In this document: one piece after another, positions 34,910-42,727 of the stretch
Numbering within the stretch: position 1 is the stretch's first letter
How the letters are laid out: each line of letters begins with the position of its first letter
NCBI RefSeq assembly: GCF_001544495.1
Contig: NZ_FCNZ02000003.1
Location: forward strand, 186,001-250,000
Reading direction: 5' to 3'
Origin: Caballeronia telluris
GTDB lineage: Bacteria; Pseudomonadota; Gammaproteobacteria; Burkholderiales; Burkholderiaceae
DNA: 64,000 nucleotides
Translations under genes and position numbers: made by a program
Notes under the pieces: generated by a model
What the model saw: only the letters and a program-made list of their open reading frames with translations
Databases searched by the model: none
Told to the model about the DNA's origin: nothing

Positions 34910-35851
34910 TCAAGCGTAGTCGTGCAGAGCCGCCTTCATCTTCTTCATCGCGCTCGCTTCGATCTGGCGAATCCGCTCCGCCGAGACGCCGAACTCGTCG
35001 GCCAGTTCATGCAGCGTCTTGCCGCCCGATCCGTCGTCCTGCACGTCGAGCCAGCGCGCCTTGATGATGCGGCGGCTGCGATCGTCGAGCGATTCGAGCG
35101 CGTCCGACAAACCGTCGCTTTGCAGCTTGTCGAACTGGCGCGCGGCGATCACGTTGGTCGGCTCGTTGTTCGAGTCGGCGAGATACGCGATCGGCGCAAA
35201 GGCTTCCTCGCCATCCTCGACCTGGCCTTCGAGCGCGATGTCGCCGCCCGACAGACGCGTTTCCATCTCCGCGACTTCCTCGCGCTTCACGTTCAGCTCT
35301 TTCGCGAGGCCTTCGATCTCGTCCGGCGTGAACGCGGCGAGACCGGTCTTGTGGCTGCGCAGATTGAAGAACAGCTTGCGTTGCGCCTTGGTCGTTGCGA
35401 CCTTCACCGTGCGCCAGTTGCGCAGGATGTATTCATGGATCTCGGCCTTGATCCAGTGCATCGCATACGACACGAGGCGCACGTTCTGCGCGGGGTCGAA
35501 GCGCTTCACTGCCTTCATCAGGCCGATGTTGCCTTCCTGGATCAGGTCTGCGTGCGGCAGGCCGTAGCCCAGGTAATTGCGGGCGATCGACACGACGAGG
35601 CGCAGGTGCGACAGCACGAGCTGACGCGCCGCTTCGAGGTTGTCATTCTCGCGGAATTCGGTGGCGTACTGACGTTCCTCCGACGGCGACAGCATCGGAA
35701 TCCGGTTCACAGCCGAAATATAGGCGTCGATATTGCCGATCTGGCCGGTCAGCATCGACGACTGTGCGTACGTCAGCGCGCCTGCCGATGCGGCCTTGGC
35801 AGGCGCCGAGTTCACGACATTCGGAAGGGTCATCGCATTGGTCACGCTCAT
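34910..35851 (-). CDS. rpoH: Heat-shock sigma factor RpoH (sigma-32)
   Basis: A 313-residue sigma factor that directs RNA polymerase to heat-shock promoters. Region 2 shows LIQEGNIGLMKAVKRFDP and VRLVSYAMHWIKAEIHEYILRNWR. The RpoH box appears as TTKAQRKLFFNLRSHK, and region 4 as TLHELADEFGVSAERIRQIE. It is slightly longer than E. coli RpoH (284) because of an N-terminal extension. A CIRCE operator lies 57 bases upstream of the ATG, so HrcA control is likely. Confidence 0.98.
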   Translation of the reverse strand: MSVTNAMTLPNVVNSAPAKAASAGALTYAQSSMLTGQIGNIDAYISAVNRIPMLSPSEERQYATEFRENDNLEAARQLVLSHLRLVVSIARNYLGYGLPHADLIQEGNIGLMKAVKRFDPAQNVRLVSYAMHWIKAEIHEYILRNWRTVKVATTKAQRKLFFNLRSHKTGLAAFTPDEIEGLAKELNVKREEVAEMETRLSGGDIALEGQVEDGEEAFAPIAYLADSNNEPTNVIAARQFDKLQSDGLSDALESLDDRSRRIIKARWLDVQDDGSGGKTLHELADEFGVSAERIRQIEASAMKKMKAALHDYA

Positions 35852-35907
35852 AAGCTCCTTATCAACAAAAAACCCGTTGCGAAGATTCGCAGCGAGTCAC
35901 CACGATA

Positions 35908-35934
35908 TTAGCACTCCAGTCCAGTGAGTGCTAA
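35908..35934. promoter_or_regulatory. CIRCE element (HrcA operator) upstream of rpoH
   Basis: TTAGCACTC-N9-GAGTGCTAA with both arms and the 9-base spacer exactly as in the consensus. On the minus strand its downstream arm merges with TAATAT (35910-35905), a plausible rpoH -10 box, so bound HrcA would cover the core promoter. Confidence 0.92.
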
Positions 35935-35953
35935 GGGTTAGAGCGTCGACTTG

Positions 35954-35969
35954 TGTGGGAGTTCCCACA
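35954..35969. repeat. 16-bp palindrome upstream of rpoH
   Basis: TGTGGGAGTTCCCACA is a perfect inverted repeat located 20 bases upstream of CIRCE relative to rpoH. It is a candidate operator, but I do not recognise its binding protein. Confidence 0.55.
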
Positions 35970-36216
35970 AAAGCTATCAAAAATCAAACTCTGATAGGGC
36001 ACATATTACAGTAAATTAAACAGTCATTCTTACCGCTGTGCGCTTCAGGGATCTGACGTCATTCGCTCAAATTACCGTGTTTCGGCCGTACAACGAAACT
36101 TAATTCAACCTTTCGGTGAAACCAAACACCATTCAAGCACAATTCCGCGATCATCTCTAAAATACGCCGGTGGCCGTCCGAGCGGTCGGTGATCAAGTAC
36201 CCGTGTCGGGGTGTTC

Positions 36217-36783
36217 ATGCAAAAGAAAAAATGCGCGTGGCTGAATCGCTTCCTGCAATGCGCCGCGCTCGCGGCATCTGCGTGCGCGCCGGCGGGCGCC
36301 CACGCTGACCGGTTTGGTGTGCAGATTGCCGGCGGCTATTCCGACCGGCAGATCTGGAAAGCCGATCTGGGTGTCGTCTGGGATCCGGAGTGGCAGTGGT
36401 GGGAGATCGGCGGGTATCACTTCACCATGGTCGGCGAGGGGCATGTCTCGTACTGGCACCCGACCCTCGACCAGACGGTCAATCCGGCCATCTGGGAAGT
36501 GGGCATCACGCCCATGTTCCGGTTCATCAAGAGCTCGGGCAACTTCCGGCCTTTCATCGAAGCGGGCGTCGGCGTCCGGGTGCTGTCGCACACGCGCATC
36601 ACGCCGTTTTTCGCGATGGGAACCGCGTTCGAATTCGCCGACGTGGTCGGCATCGGCGCGGTTTTCGGCTCCCGTCAGAACTACCAGGCGGGTTTCCGGT
36701 TCCAGCACGTGTCGAACGCCGGTATCAAAGAGCCGAATCCTGGTATAAATTTCAGCCAGCTCTATCTGCAGTACAACTTCTGA
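36217..36783 (+). CDS. pagL: Lipid A 3-O-deacylase, PagL family
   Basis: An outer-membrane beta-barrel of 188 residues with a signal peptide (1-30, ending AHA) and a C-terminal aromatic residue (LYLQYNF) as in barrel proteins. PagL removes the 3-O acyl chain of lipid A. The conserved FQHVSNAGI holds catalytic His164 and Ser166. The position 14 residues after the His, a Glu in P. aeruginosa PagL, is Asn178 here, with Glu172 nearby. ATG 36217 is preferred; GTG 36211 adds two residues. Confidence 0.88.
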   Translation: MQKKKCAWLNRFLQCAALAASACAPAGAHADRFGVQIAGGYSDRQIWKADLGVVWDPEWQWWEIGGYHFTMVGEGHVSYWHPTLDQTVNPAIWEVGITPMFRFIKSSGNFRPFIEAGVGVRVLSHTRITPFFAMGTAFEFADVVGIGAVFGSRQNYQAGFRFQHVSNAGIKEPNPGINFSQLYLQYNF

Positions 36784-36828
36784 CGGGGAACGCGTGCATC
36801 GGTTCCTTGCCGCAAGGGGAATCGACAG

Positions 36829-37212
36829 ATGCCGGCAAAAACTATCGAGGCGATCCGCGGTCTCGAACGCGACCGCTTCCGGGCGATGGTCGAAGGCGAC
36901 GGCGAGACGCTCGACGCGCTCCTCGCCGACAACGTCAGCTACGTGCACACGAACGGCAAGCGTGAAACGAAACGCCAGTTCATCGACGCGATCACCGCCG
37001 GCCGCCGTCGCTACCGGCAAATCGAGATCCAGTCGCAGGACGTGATGCCGGCCGGGCGCGACACATGTCTCGTGTCGGGGCGCGCGCTGATCGAGATGGA
37101 ATCGAAGAACGGCGCGCTGCTGTTTCCGATCGCCTACACCGCGGTCCACATCCAGAACTCCGGGCATTGGCAACTGCTCGCGCTGCAGGCGACGCGCGTG
37201 GCGCTCGAATAG
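36829..37212 (+). CDS. NTF2-like (DUF4440/SnoaL-type) protein
   Basis: A 127-residue cone-fold protein: helix IRGLERDRFRAMVEGDGETLDALLADNVSYVHTNG, then KRQFIDAI and later strands ending HWQLLALQATRV. This is the pattern of nuclear transport factor 2-like proteins of the DUF4440 group, with no assigned activity. It follows pagL after 45 bases on the same strand and may be cotranscribed. Confidence 0.85.
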   Translation: MPAKTIEAIRGLERDRFRAMVEGDGETLDALLADNVSYVHTNGKRETKRQFIDAITAGRRRYRQIEIQSQDVMPAGRDTCLVSGRALIEMESKNGALLFPIAYTAVHIQNSGHWQLLALQATRVALE

Positions 37213-37230
37213 TCGCAGCGCCACCCAGCC

Positions 37231-37275
37231 GTCGCATTCCATCGCATTCCGCGTCGCATTCCTTCACATTCCGTT
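37231..37275. repeat. Short CGCATTCC-type repeats after the NTF2-like gene
   Basis: Three copies of TCGCATTCC and a fourth degenerate copy (TCACATTCC) occur in the 66 bases between this gene and the end of leuA. They may be replication slippage products; no function is evident. Confidence 0.6.
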
Positions 37276-37278
37276 TCG

Positions 37279-38931
37279 TTAAGCCGCCACCGCTTCGCTC
37301 TGCGCTTCCTGCACGCTCGTCCAGCGCGCGCGATTCACCGCGCTCACGATCGCATCGACGACGGCCTGCGCCGCGTTCGCATTCACCGCGACGCCGAAGC
37401 GCATCGGCTCGTCGCCCACGCGGCATCCGACGAACACCGCCGTCTCGCCGCTCGCGGTACTGGCCGTCTCGAACGACGACACCTGCGCCGCGACGCCGAG
37501 CGCCTCTGCTACGTTTTCCGCATAAGACTCACCGGAAGCGGCGACGGAGGCCGGCGGGATTTTCACGTCGCGTTCGCGAACCCGCAGCGTCGCCGCGCCG
37601 ACGCGTGAGACCGGGCCGGCCACGTCGAAATATTCGCGCCGGAACAGCGCGCAGACGGCTTCGCCGGACACTTCCTCGCCCGATGCATCGGCGACCGCCT
37701 GTACGGCGTGGCTGAACTCGATCTGCACGCGGCGCGGCGGCGTGAAGCCCAGGCCGCGTTCGAGCAGATACGTCGCACCGCCCTTGCCGGACTGGCTGTT
37801 CACGCGGATCACGGCGTCGTAGCTGCGGCCGAGATCGGCGGGATCGATCGGCAAATAGGGCACTTCCCACACCGTGCCGGGTTCGCGCTGCGCGAAGCCC
37901 TTTCGGATCGCGTCCTGATGCGATCCCGAAAACGCCGTGAACACGAGATCGCCCGCATACGGATGGCGCGGATGCACCGGAATCTGGTTGCAACGCTCGA
38001 CGACGCGCCGCACGCCGTCGATGTCGGAAAAGTCGAGGCCCGGATCGATGCCTTGCGTGTAGAGATTCATCGCGAGCGTCACGAGATCGACGTTGCCGGT
38101 GCGCTCGCCGTTGCCGAAGAGGCACCCTTCGACGCGTTCCGCGCCCGCGAGCATCGCGAGTTCGGCGGCGGCGACGGCCGTGCCACGGTCGTTGTGCGGA
38201 TGCACCGAGAGGACGATGCTGTCGCGATAGCCGAGGTTCTTGTCCATCCACTCGACCTGGTCCGCGAACACGTTGGGCATCGCGGCTTCGACGGTCGCGG
38301 GCAGGTTCACGATCATCTTGTGATCGGGCGTCGGGCACCACATTTGCGCGACGGCGTCGCAGACTTCGCGCGCGAACGAGAGCTCCGTGATGCTGAAGGT
38401 CTCCGGCGAATACTGATACGTCCAGTGCGTGCCGGGACGCGCGGCGGCGCATTCCTTGATGATGCGCGTGCCTTCGACGGCCAGCGCCTTCACTTCTTCC
38501 TTCGACTGGTTGAAGACGATGCGCCGGAACGACGGCGCAATCGCGTTGTACAAATGCACGATCACCTTCGACGCGCCTTCCACCGCCTCGAACGTGCGCT
38601 CGATCAGTTCACGGCGCGACTGCACGAGCACTTCGATGGTCACATCGTCGGGAATGCGCTTGTCGGCGATCAGCTTGCGCACGAAATCGAAATCCGTCTG
38701 CGATGCCGACGGAAAGCCCACTTCGATCTCCTTGAAACCCGTCGCCACCAGCATCTCGAAGAATTCGAGCTTTGCCGCGATGCTCATCGGTTCGATCAGC
38801 GCCTGGTTGCCGTCGCGCAGGTCGGTGCTCATCCAGACGGGCGCTTTTTCGATGGTGCGTGTCGGCCAGCGGCGGCCGTTCAAACGGACTGGCGGAAACG
38901 GACGGTATTTCTCGGAAGGGCTCTGCATCAT
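37279..38931 (-). CDS. leuA: 2-isopropylmalate synthase (long LeuA2 type)
   Basis: First committed enzyme of leucine synthesis, condensing acetyl-CoA with 2-ketoisovalerate. It has 550 residues with a TIM barrel ([35 protein letters not shown]) and a C-terminal LeuA dimer/regulatory domain (about 430-545) that senses leucine. The N-terminal [15 protein letters not shown] is typical of the long type. ATG 38931 or 38928 are adjacent; an open frame further upstream is non-coding in character. The 400-base leader with a leucine-rich peptide suggests attenuation. Confidence 0.95.
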   Translation of the reverse strand: MMQSPSEKYRPFPPVRLNGRRWPTRTIEKAPVWMSTDLRDGNQALIEPMSIAAKLEFFEMLVATGFKEIEVGFPSASQTDFDFVRKLIADKRIPDDVTIEVLVQSRRELIERTFEAVEGASKVIVHLYNAIAPSFRRIVFNQSKEEVKALAVEGTRIIKECAAARPGTHWTYQYSPETFSITELSFAREVCDAVAQMWCPTPDHKMIVNLPATVEAAMPNVFADQVEWMDKNLGYRDSIVLSVHPHNDRGTAVAAAELAMLAGAERVEGCLFGNGERTGNVDLVTLAMNLYTQGIDPGLDFSDIDGVRRVVERCNQIPVHPRHPYAGDLVFTAFSGSHQDAIRKGFAQREPGTVWEVPYLPIDPADLGRSYDAVIRVNSQSGKGGATYLLERGLGFTPPRRVQIEFSHAVQAVADASGEEVSGEAVCALFRREYFDVAGPVSRVGAATLRVRERDVKIPPASVAASGESYAENVAEALGVAAQVSSFETASTASGETAVFVGCRVGDEPMRFGVAVNANAAQAVVDAIVSAVNRARWTSVQEAQSEAVAA

Positions 38932-39210
38932 GATCGTCGACCTCGTTGATCGCGGGTTGCGCAAGTTGCGTAGCGCCTGCGAGAGAGGCCCGTGCCGGCG
39001 GCTGGCCGGCCCTTGCCCGATGCACGCCGAGATGCTTTCCCGCGCGCGCGGTCACGTTGCGTCACGGCGACGGTGACGCCTGCGACCAACGTGAACGTGC
39101 GCGAAGCAGCGTGCATGTGACCCTCGCGTTTCCGTATCGCGGGATGCGCGAACGAAAAGCTGACGACTACAGGTGGTGAAAAGAAGGAACTACGAGAACT
39201 GCTGGGAGGA

Positions 39211-39237
39211 CCGCGCGACAAACAGACAAACGCGCGG
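39211..39237 (-). promoter_or_regulatory. Candidate attenuator hairpin after the leuA leader peptide
   Basis: CCGCGCG and CGCGCGG pair around a 13-base loop, starting 17 bases after the leader-peptide stop. No clean U-run follows, so it is not a classical intrinsic terminator. A preceding stem (CGCTACG at 39264-39270 with 39238-39244) includes leader Leu codons and would be opened by a stalled ribosome. Confidence 0.45.
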
Positions 39238-39253
39238 CGCTACGCCTGGCGAC

Positions 39254-39331
39254 TTACGCTAGACGTAGCGATAGGGGCCGCGCTAGGCGGCCCGAAATAA
39301 TTCGGAGGGAGGAGAATTGGGTGAAACGCAT
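39254..39331 (-). CDS. leuL: Leucine leader peptide (LeuL-like)
   Basis: A 25-codon frame, ATG at 39331, TAA at 39256-39254. It holds five leucine codons, four of them CTA (codons 16, 20, 22, 24), a codon rarely used in the surrounding GC-rich genes. Such clustering of rare regulatory codons is the hallmark of ribosome-stalling leaders of amino-acid operons. No Shine-Dalgarno is seen, and the promoter position predicts a leaderless message. Too short for standard gene finding. Confidence 0.72.
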   Translation of the reverse strand: MRFTQFSSLRIISGRLARPLSLRLA

Positions 39332-39337
39332 GCGGCT

Positions 39338-39366
39338 ACTTTAGCCAGCGGCGGTTGATGTGTCAA
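39338..39366 (-). promoter_or_regulatory. Promoter of the leuL-leuA message
   Basis: On the minus strand TTGACA (39366-39361), a 17-base spacer and TAAAGT (39343-39338). The start would fall about 7 bases beyond, at 39331, the A of the leader ATG. Confidence 0.75.
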
Positions 39367-39402
39367 CCAATCGCGAACGCAACCCAATCGGACGATTCCG
39401 CT

Positions 39403-40374
39403 TCACCCCGGCCGGCGCACCACGTCGGAGATCAGTTCGACCTGCCGCGCGACCGTCGGCGGAATCGGCACTTCGCCGCGCAGCACGGTTTCGATCCAGC
39501 GCGCGGTGGTCGCCGCGTCGAGCGAATCGGGCAGCGCGGCGGCCGGCGCATCCGCCGACGAGCGTTCCGCCGACAGCAGCGTCTCCGAATGGCCGTCGTG
39601 GAACCAGTCGACCTGAACCTGGCGGCGCGTATCCGCGACCGCCTCGCCTTCGGTACCGCGCGCGAGCAGCGCACCGCCCACGGCGGCGTCGGGATGATCG
39701 ACGAAGAGGCTCGTCAGGCTGTCGCGATACTCCGGATGCGTGTAGTTCACGAGCCGCAGGCCCGGTTGCGCAAACGGCTGGAGAATCTTCACGAGCGTGT
39801 GAGTCGAATTGCGCACGCCCATGATCCGCCGCAGCGCCAAGAGCCGCGCGAGCTTCGGCGCAAGCGAGGCGATCGGCGCGAACGCGAGCCGGCGCGACGC
39901 GAGGCTGTCCTCGATTTCATCGTGCGACGCCGCCTGCGCAATGCCCAGCTCCGCGAAGATTTCCGCGCTCGTCACGCGCCCCGGATCGTCGACGACGCCG
40001 TGCACCAGCACCGGCACCCCTTCGCGTGCGAGCAGCATCGCGAGCAGCGGGGTCAGGTTCGGCTGCTTGCGTGCGCCGTTGTAGCTTGGGATCGAGACCG
40101 GCCGTGCGTGCTCGCGTCCATGCTGGATGTGCAGTAGCTCGAAGGAGCGATGCGCGGCGGCGAGCATCGCGGCGAGTTCGGCGGCCGTTTCGCCCTTCAC
40201 GCGGTACGCAAGCAGCACCGCGCCGAGTTCGAGTTCGGAGACGCGGTTATCGAGCATCGCTTCGTAGAGCGAGAAGGTGTCGTCGCGGGAGAGCGCGCGG
40301 GCGCCGTTCGGCCCGCGTCCGATTTCCTTGATGAAGCGCGCGCAGGGGAAAGGTGGTAGGGCAGGATCGGTCAT
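39403..40374 (-). CDS. ybiB: YbiB, DNA-binding protein of the TrpD2 family
   Basis: A 323-residue protein with the fold of anthranilate phosphoribosyltransferase (helical N-terminal domain with VLLAYRVKGETAAELAAML, then a Rossmann-like part with VLVHGVVDDPGRVTSAEIF). The YbiB/TrpD2 group binds nucleic acid rather than making tryptophan; E. coli YbiB is linked to the SOS response. The RRIMGVRNSTHTLVKILQPF region is conserved in the group. Upstream neighbour of leuA on the same strand, but leuA has its own promoter. Confidence 0.9.
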   Translation of the reverse strand: MTDPALPPFPCARFIKEIGRGPNGARALSRDDTFSLYEAMLDNRVSELELGAVLLAYRVKGETAAELAAMLAAAHRSFELLHIQHGREHARPVSIPSYNGARKQPNLTPLLAMLLAREGVPVLVHGVVDDPGRVTSAEIFAELGIAQAASHDEIEDSLASRRLAFAPIASLAPKLARLLALRRIMGVRNSTHTLVKILQPFAQPGLRLVNYTHPEYRDSLTSLFVDHPDAAVGGALLARGTEGEAVADTRRQVQVDWFHDGHSETLLSAERSSADAPAAALPDSLDAATTARWIETVLRGEVPIPPTVARQVELISDVVRRPG

Positions 40375-40675
40375 CGTCGATTAGGGTGCGTGGGCGTCGT
40401 GCGTTTCGCTATGGCGGTGTCCACGTTCGGTCCAGGCAAATTTGGGATGCGGAAAGAGTATTGAGTACAGCATTTGTGCGGCGCGTGCAAGTCGCTCAAA
40501 AGCGGCGGCAGTCCGCGCGACGCGCCGTTTTCGCCCGCGAGGCCGGCGCGCAGGCGCGTCGCGCGCACGTTAAACTCTTTGTCTTGCCGGCTTCGGGTCG
40601 GGCGCCGATCGGGGCGGACCCGCCATGCGCTCCACACGATCGAGGCCGCGATCCAACCAGAACGAGGAGAGCGGG

Positions 40676-41374
40676 ATGAGTTTCGTGTTCACTCCGGCGC
40701 CGGCGGTAGCCGTGCCCGTCGCAGGTTCCGACGATCAGTTTCCGGTGCGCCGCATTTATTGCGTCGGCCGCAATTATGAAGCGCACGCGCGCGAAATGGG
40801 TCACGACCCGGACCGCGAGCCGCCGTTCTTCTTCGCCAAGCCCGCCGACGCCGTGCTCTACGTCGCGCCGGGCACGACCGGCGAATTCCCGTATCCGTCG
40901 CAATCGAAGAACGTGCATTTCGAGATGGAACTGGTCGCGGCGATCGGCAAGCAAGGCCGCGACATTCCCGCCGATCAGGCGCTCGACTACGTGTACGGCT
41001 ACGCGCTCGGCCTCGACATGACGCGCCGCGACCTGCAGGCCGAAGCGAAGAAGCTCGGCCGTCCGTGGGACACCGCGAAGGGTTTCGACCGCTCGGCGCC
41101 GCTTGGGCCGATTCATCCGGTGTCGAAGGTCGGGCATCTGGAAAAAAGCGCGATCTGGCTGTCGGTCAACGGCGAGGAAAAACAGCGCTCGGACATCTCG
41201 CAACTGATCTGGCCGGTCGGCGAGACGATTGCGTATCTGTCGACGCTCTTCGAACTCTTCCCCGGCGATCTCATTTTCACCGGCACGCCGGAAGGCGTCG
41301 GCGCGATCGTTACGGGCGACCTGATGAAGGGCGGCGTGGACGGCATCGGCGAATTCTCGGTGCGGGTCGTTTAA
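40676..41374 (+). CDS. Fumarylacetoacetate-hydrolase family protein (fumarylpyruvate hydrolase-like)
   Basis: A 232-residue FAH-fold hydrolase. YCVGRNYEAHAREMG, the metal-site FEMELVAAIGK and DMTRRDLQ, and FTGTPEGVGAI are conserved. Paired with the isomerase that follows, it resembles the last two steps of gentisate breakdown (fumarylpyruvate to fumarate and pyruvate) or of homogentisate breakdown. No ring-cleaving dioxygenase is in the window. ATG 40676 follows AGGAGAGCGGG. Confidence 0.88.
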   Translation: MSFVFTPAPAVAVPVAGSDDQFPVRRIYCVGRNYEAHAREMGHDPDREPPFFFAKPADAVLYVAPGTTGEFPYPSQSKNVHFEMELVAAIGKQGRDIPADQALDYVYGYALGLDMTRRDLQAEAKKLGRPWDTAKGFDRSAPLGPIHPVSKVGHLEKSAIWLSVNGEEKQRSDISQLIWPVGETIAYLSTLFELFPGDLIFTGTPEGVGAIVTGDLMKGGVDGIGEFSVRVV

Positions 41375-41396
41375 AGCGCGAAAAAGGGGAGACGAC

Positions 41397-42041
41397 TTGA
41401 AGCTCTACAGCTATTTCCGCAGTTCGGCGGCTTACCGGGTGCGCATCGCGCTGAATCTCAAGGGGCTCGATTACGAGTACGCCCCGGTGCATCTGCTGCG
41501 TGACGGCGGGCAGCAATTGCAGCCCGACTATCGCGCGCTCAATCCGGACGGCATCGTGCCGACGCTCGTCGACGGCGACGACGTGCTTACGCAATCGCTC
41601 GCGATCATCGAATATCTAGAGGAAACGCATCCCGAGCCGGCGCTCCTGCCGCGCGCGCCCGCAGACCGCGCGTTCGTCCGGTCGATCGCGCTCGCGGTCG
41701 CGTGCGAAATCCATCCGCTCGACAATCTGCGCGTGCTCAAGTATCTGAAGCACCAGGTGAAGGCGCCCGACGAGGTCAAGGACGCGTGGTACGCGCACTG
41801 GGTGGAATCGGGGTTCGAGGCGCTGGAAAAGCGTCTGTCTGCCGACAAGCGCGTGGGCGCGTTCTGTTTCGGCGATACGCCGACCGTCGCCGATCTGTGT
41901 CTCGTGCCGCAAGTGTTCAACGCGCGGCGCTTCAAGATCGACCTCGGCCGTTTTCCGACGATCGAACGCATCGCCGATCACGCCGATACGCTCGATGCCT
42001 TCCAACGCGCCGCGCCCGCGCAACAACCCGACGCTGAATGA
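41397..42041 (+). CDS. maiA: Maleylacetoacetate/maleylpyruvate isomerase
   Basis: A 214-residue zeta-class glutathione transferase. KLYSYFRSSAAYRVRIALNLKGLDYEY carries the SSxxxR-type active-site motif, and NPDGIVPTLVDGDDVLTQSLAIIEYLEE the glutathione site. It isomerises the cis double bond of maleylacetoacetate or maleylpyruvate for the hydrolase upstream. The start is a TTG at 41397 with AGGGGAGA ahead of it. It overlaps the next gene by four bases (ATGA). Confidence 0.92.
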   Translation: MKLYSYFRSSAAYRVRIALNLKGLDYEYAPVHLLRDGGQQLQPDYRALNPDGIVPTLVDGDDVLTQSLAIIEYLEETHPEPALLPRAPADRAFVRSIALAVACEIHPLDNLRVLKYLKHQVKAPDEVKDAWYAHWVESGFEALEKRLSADKRVGAFCFGDTPTVADLCLVPQVFNARRFKIDLGRFPTIERIADHADTLDAFQRAAPAQQPDAE

Positions 42042-42658
42042 CGTTTCCCTATCTATCGAGCTTTTTGTCGGGCGCCGGACTGGGCGCGAGTCTCATCATC
42101 GCGATCGGTGCGCAGAACGCCTATGTGTTGCGGCAGGGATTGAAGCGCAAGCACGTCGGGGTGGTCGTCTCGATCTGCGCGGCGATCGACGTGCTCTTGA
42201 TCGCGCTCGGCATCGGCGGGATGGGCGCGCTGATCGCCCGCGCGCCGTTCCTGCTCGACGTGATCCGCTGGGCCGGCGCGATTTTCGTGTTCCTCTACGG
42301 CGCGCGCGCGTTTCTCGCGGCGTGGCGCGGTCCGGGCCATCTCGACGCCACGAACGGCGAAACGCAGACGGCGCTCGGCGCGGCATCGACGGTGCTCGCG
42401 CTGTCGCTGCTCAATCCGCACGTCTATCTCGATACCGTCGTGCTGCTCGGCGGCATCGGGGCGCGCTACGGCTGGCCGCGCAACGCGTGGTTCGCGGCGG
42501 GCGCGATGTGCGCGTCGATCGTCTGGTTCACGACGCTCGGCTACGGCGCGCGCCTGCTTCAGCCATGGTTCGAGAAGGACGTCGCGTGGCGCGTGCTGGA
42601 TGTGATCGTCGGCTGCGTGATGTGGTGGATCGCGGCGGCCTTGCTGCTGTCGCACTGA
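42038..42658 (+). CDS. argO: LysE/ArgO-family amino acid exporter
   Basis: A 206-residue, six-helix membrane exporter. GAGLGASLIIAIGAQNAYVLRQGLKR with the IGxQN motif, and LLNPHVYLDTVVLLGGIG, are LysE/ArgO signatures; arginine or lysine are the usual substrates. ATG 42038 overlaps the maiA stop. Ended by a strong bidirectional terminator shared with ftsY. Confidence 0.92.
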   Translation: MTFPYLSSFLSGAGLGASLIIAIGAQNAYVLRQGLKRKHVGVVVSICAAIDVLLIALGIGGMGALIARAPFLLDVIRWAGAIFVFLYGARAFLAAWRGPGHLDATNGETQTALGAASTVLALSLLNPHVYLDTVVLLGGIGARYGWPRNAWFAAGAMCASIVWFTTLGYGARLLQPWFEKDVAWRVLDVIVGCVMWWIAAALLLSH

Positions 42659-42681
42659 GTTCGCGCTGCTTCATGGCGAAA

Positions 42682-42707
42682 AAAAGGCGTCCCGCGGGAC
42701 GCCTTTT
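42682..42707. terminator. Bidirectional terminator between argO and ftsY
   Basis: A perfect 26-bp palindrome, AAAAGGCGTCCCG followed by its reverse complement, with A-run and T-run flanks, so it can stop transcription from both convergent genes. Confidence 0.92.
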
Positions 42708-42727
42708 CTGCTTTGAATCGACAAAGA

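Larger units (their letters stand above)
35852..36216. other. AT-rich divergent region between rpoH and pagL
   Basis: About 365 bases. From the rpoH side it contains CIRCE (35908-35934), a perfect 16-bp palindrome (35954-35969) and an inverted repeat GTTTCG-N9-CGAAAC (36079-36099). On the pagL side a TAAAAT at 36158-36163 may be a -10 box. No gene-like frame. Confidence 0.6.
38932..39402. other. leuA leader region
   Basis: A 471-base gap between ybiB and leuA. On the minus strand it holds a promoter (39338-39366), a leucine-codon leader peptide (39254-39331), the hairpins 39275-39293, 39238-39270 and 39211-39237, and then about 280 bases of leader before leuA. A further 62-codon frame (38928-39116) overlaps the leuA start by four bases but shows no recognisable protein features. 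Confidence 0.7.

Noticed and set aside
37231..37275. Repeat cluster considered as a CRISPR remnant or REP element
   Set aside because: The units are nine bases, nearly contiguous, without spacers; simple slippage is enough.
42682..42707. Long palindrome first considered as an operator
   Set aside because: A-run and T-run flanks and its place between two convergent stops identify it as a bidirectional terminator.
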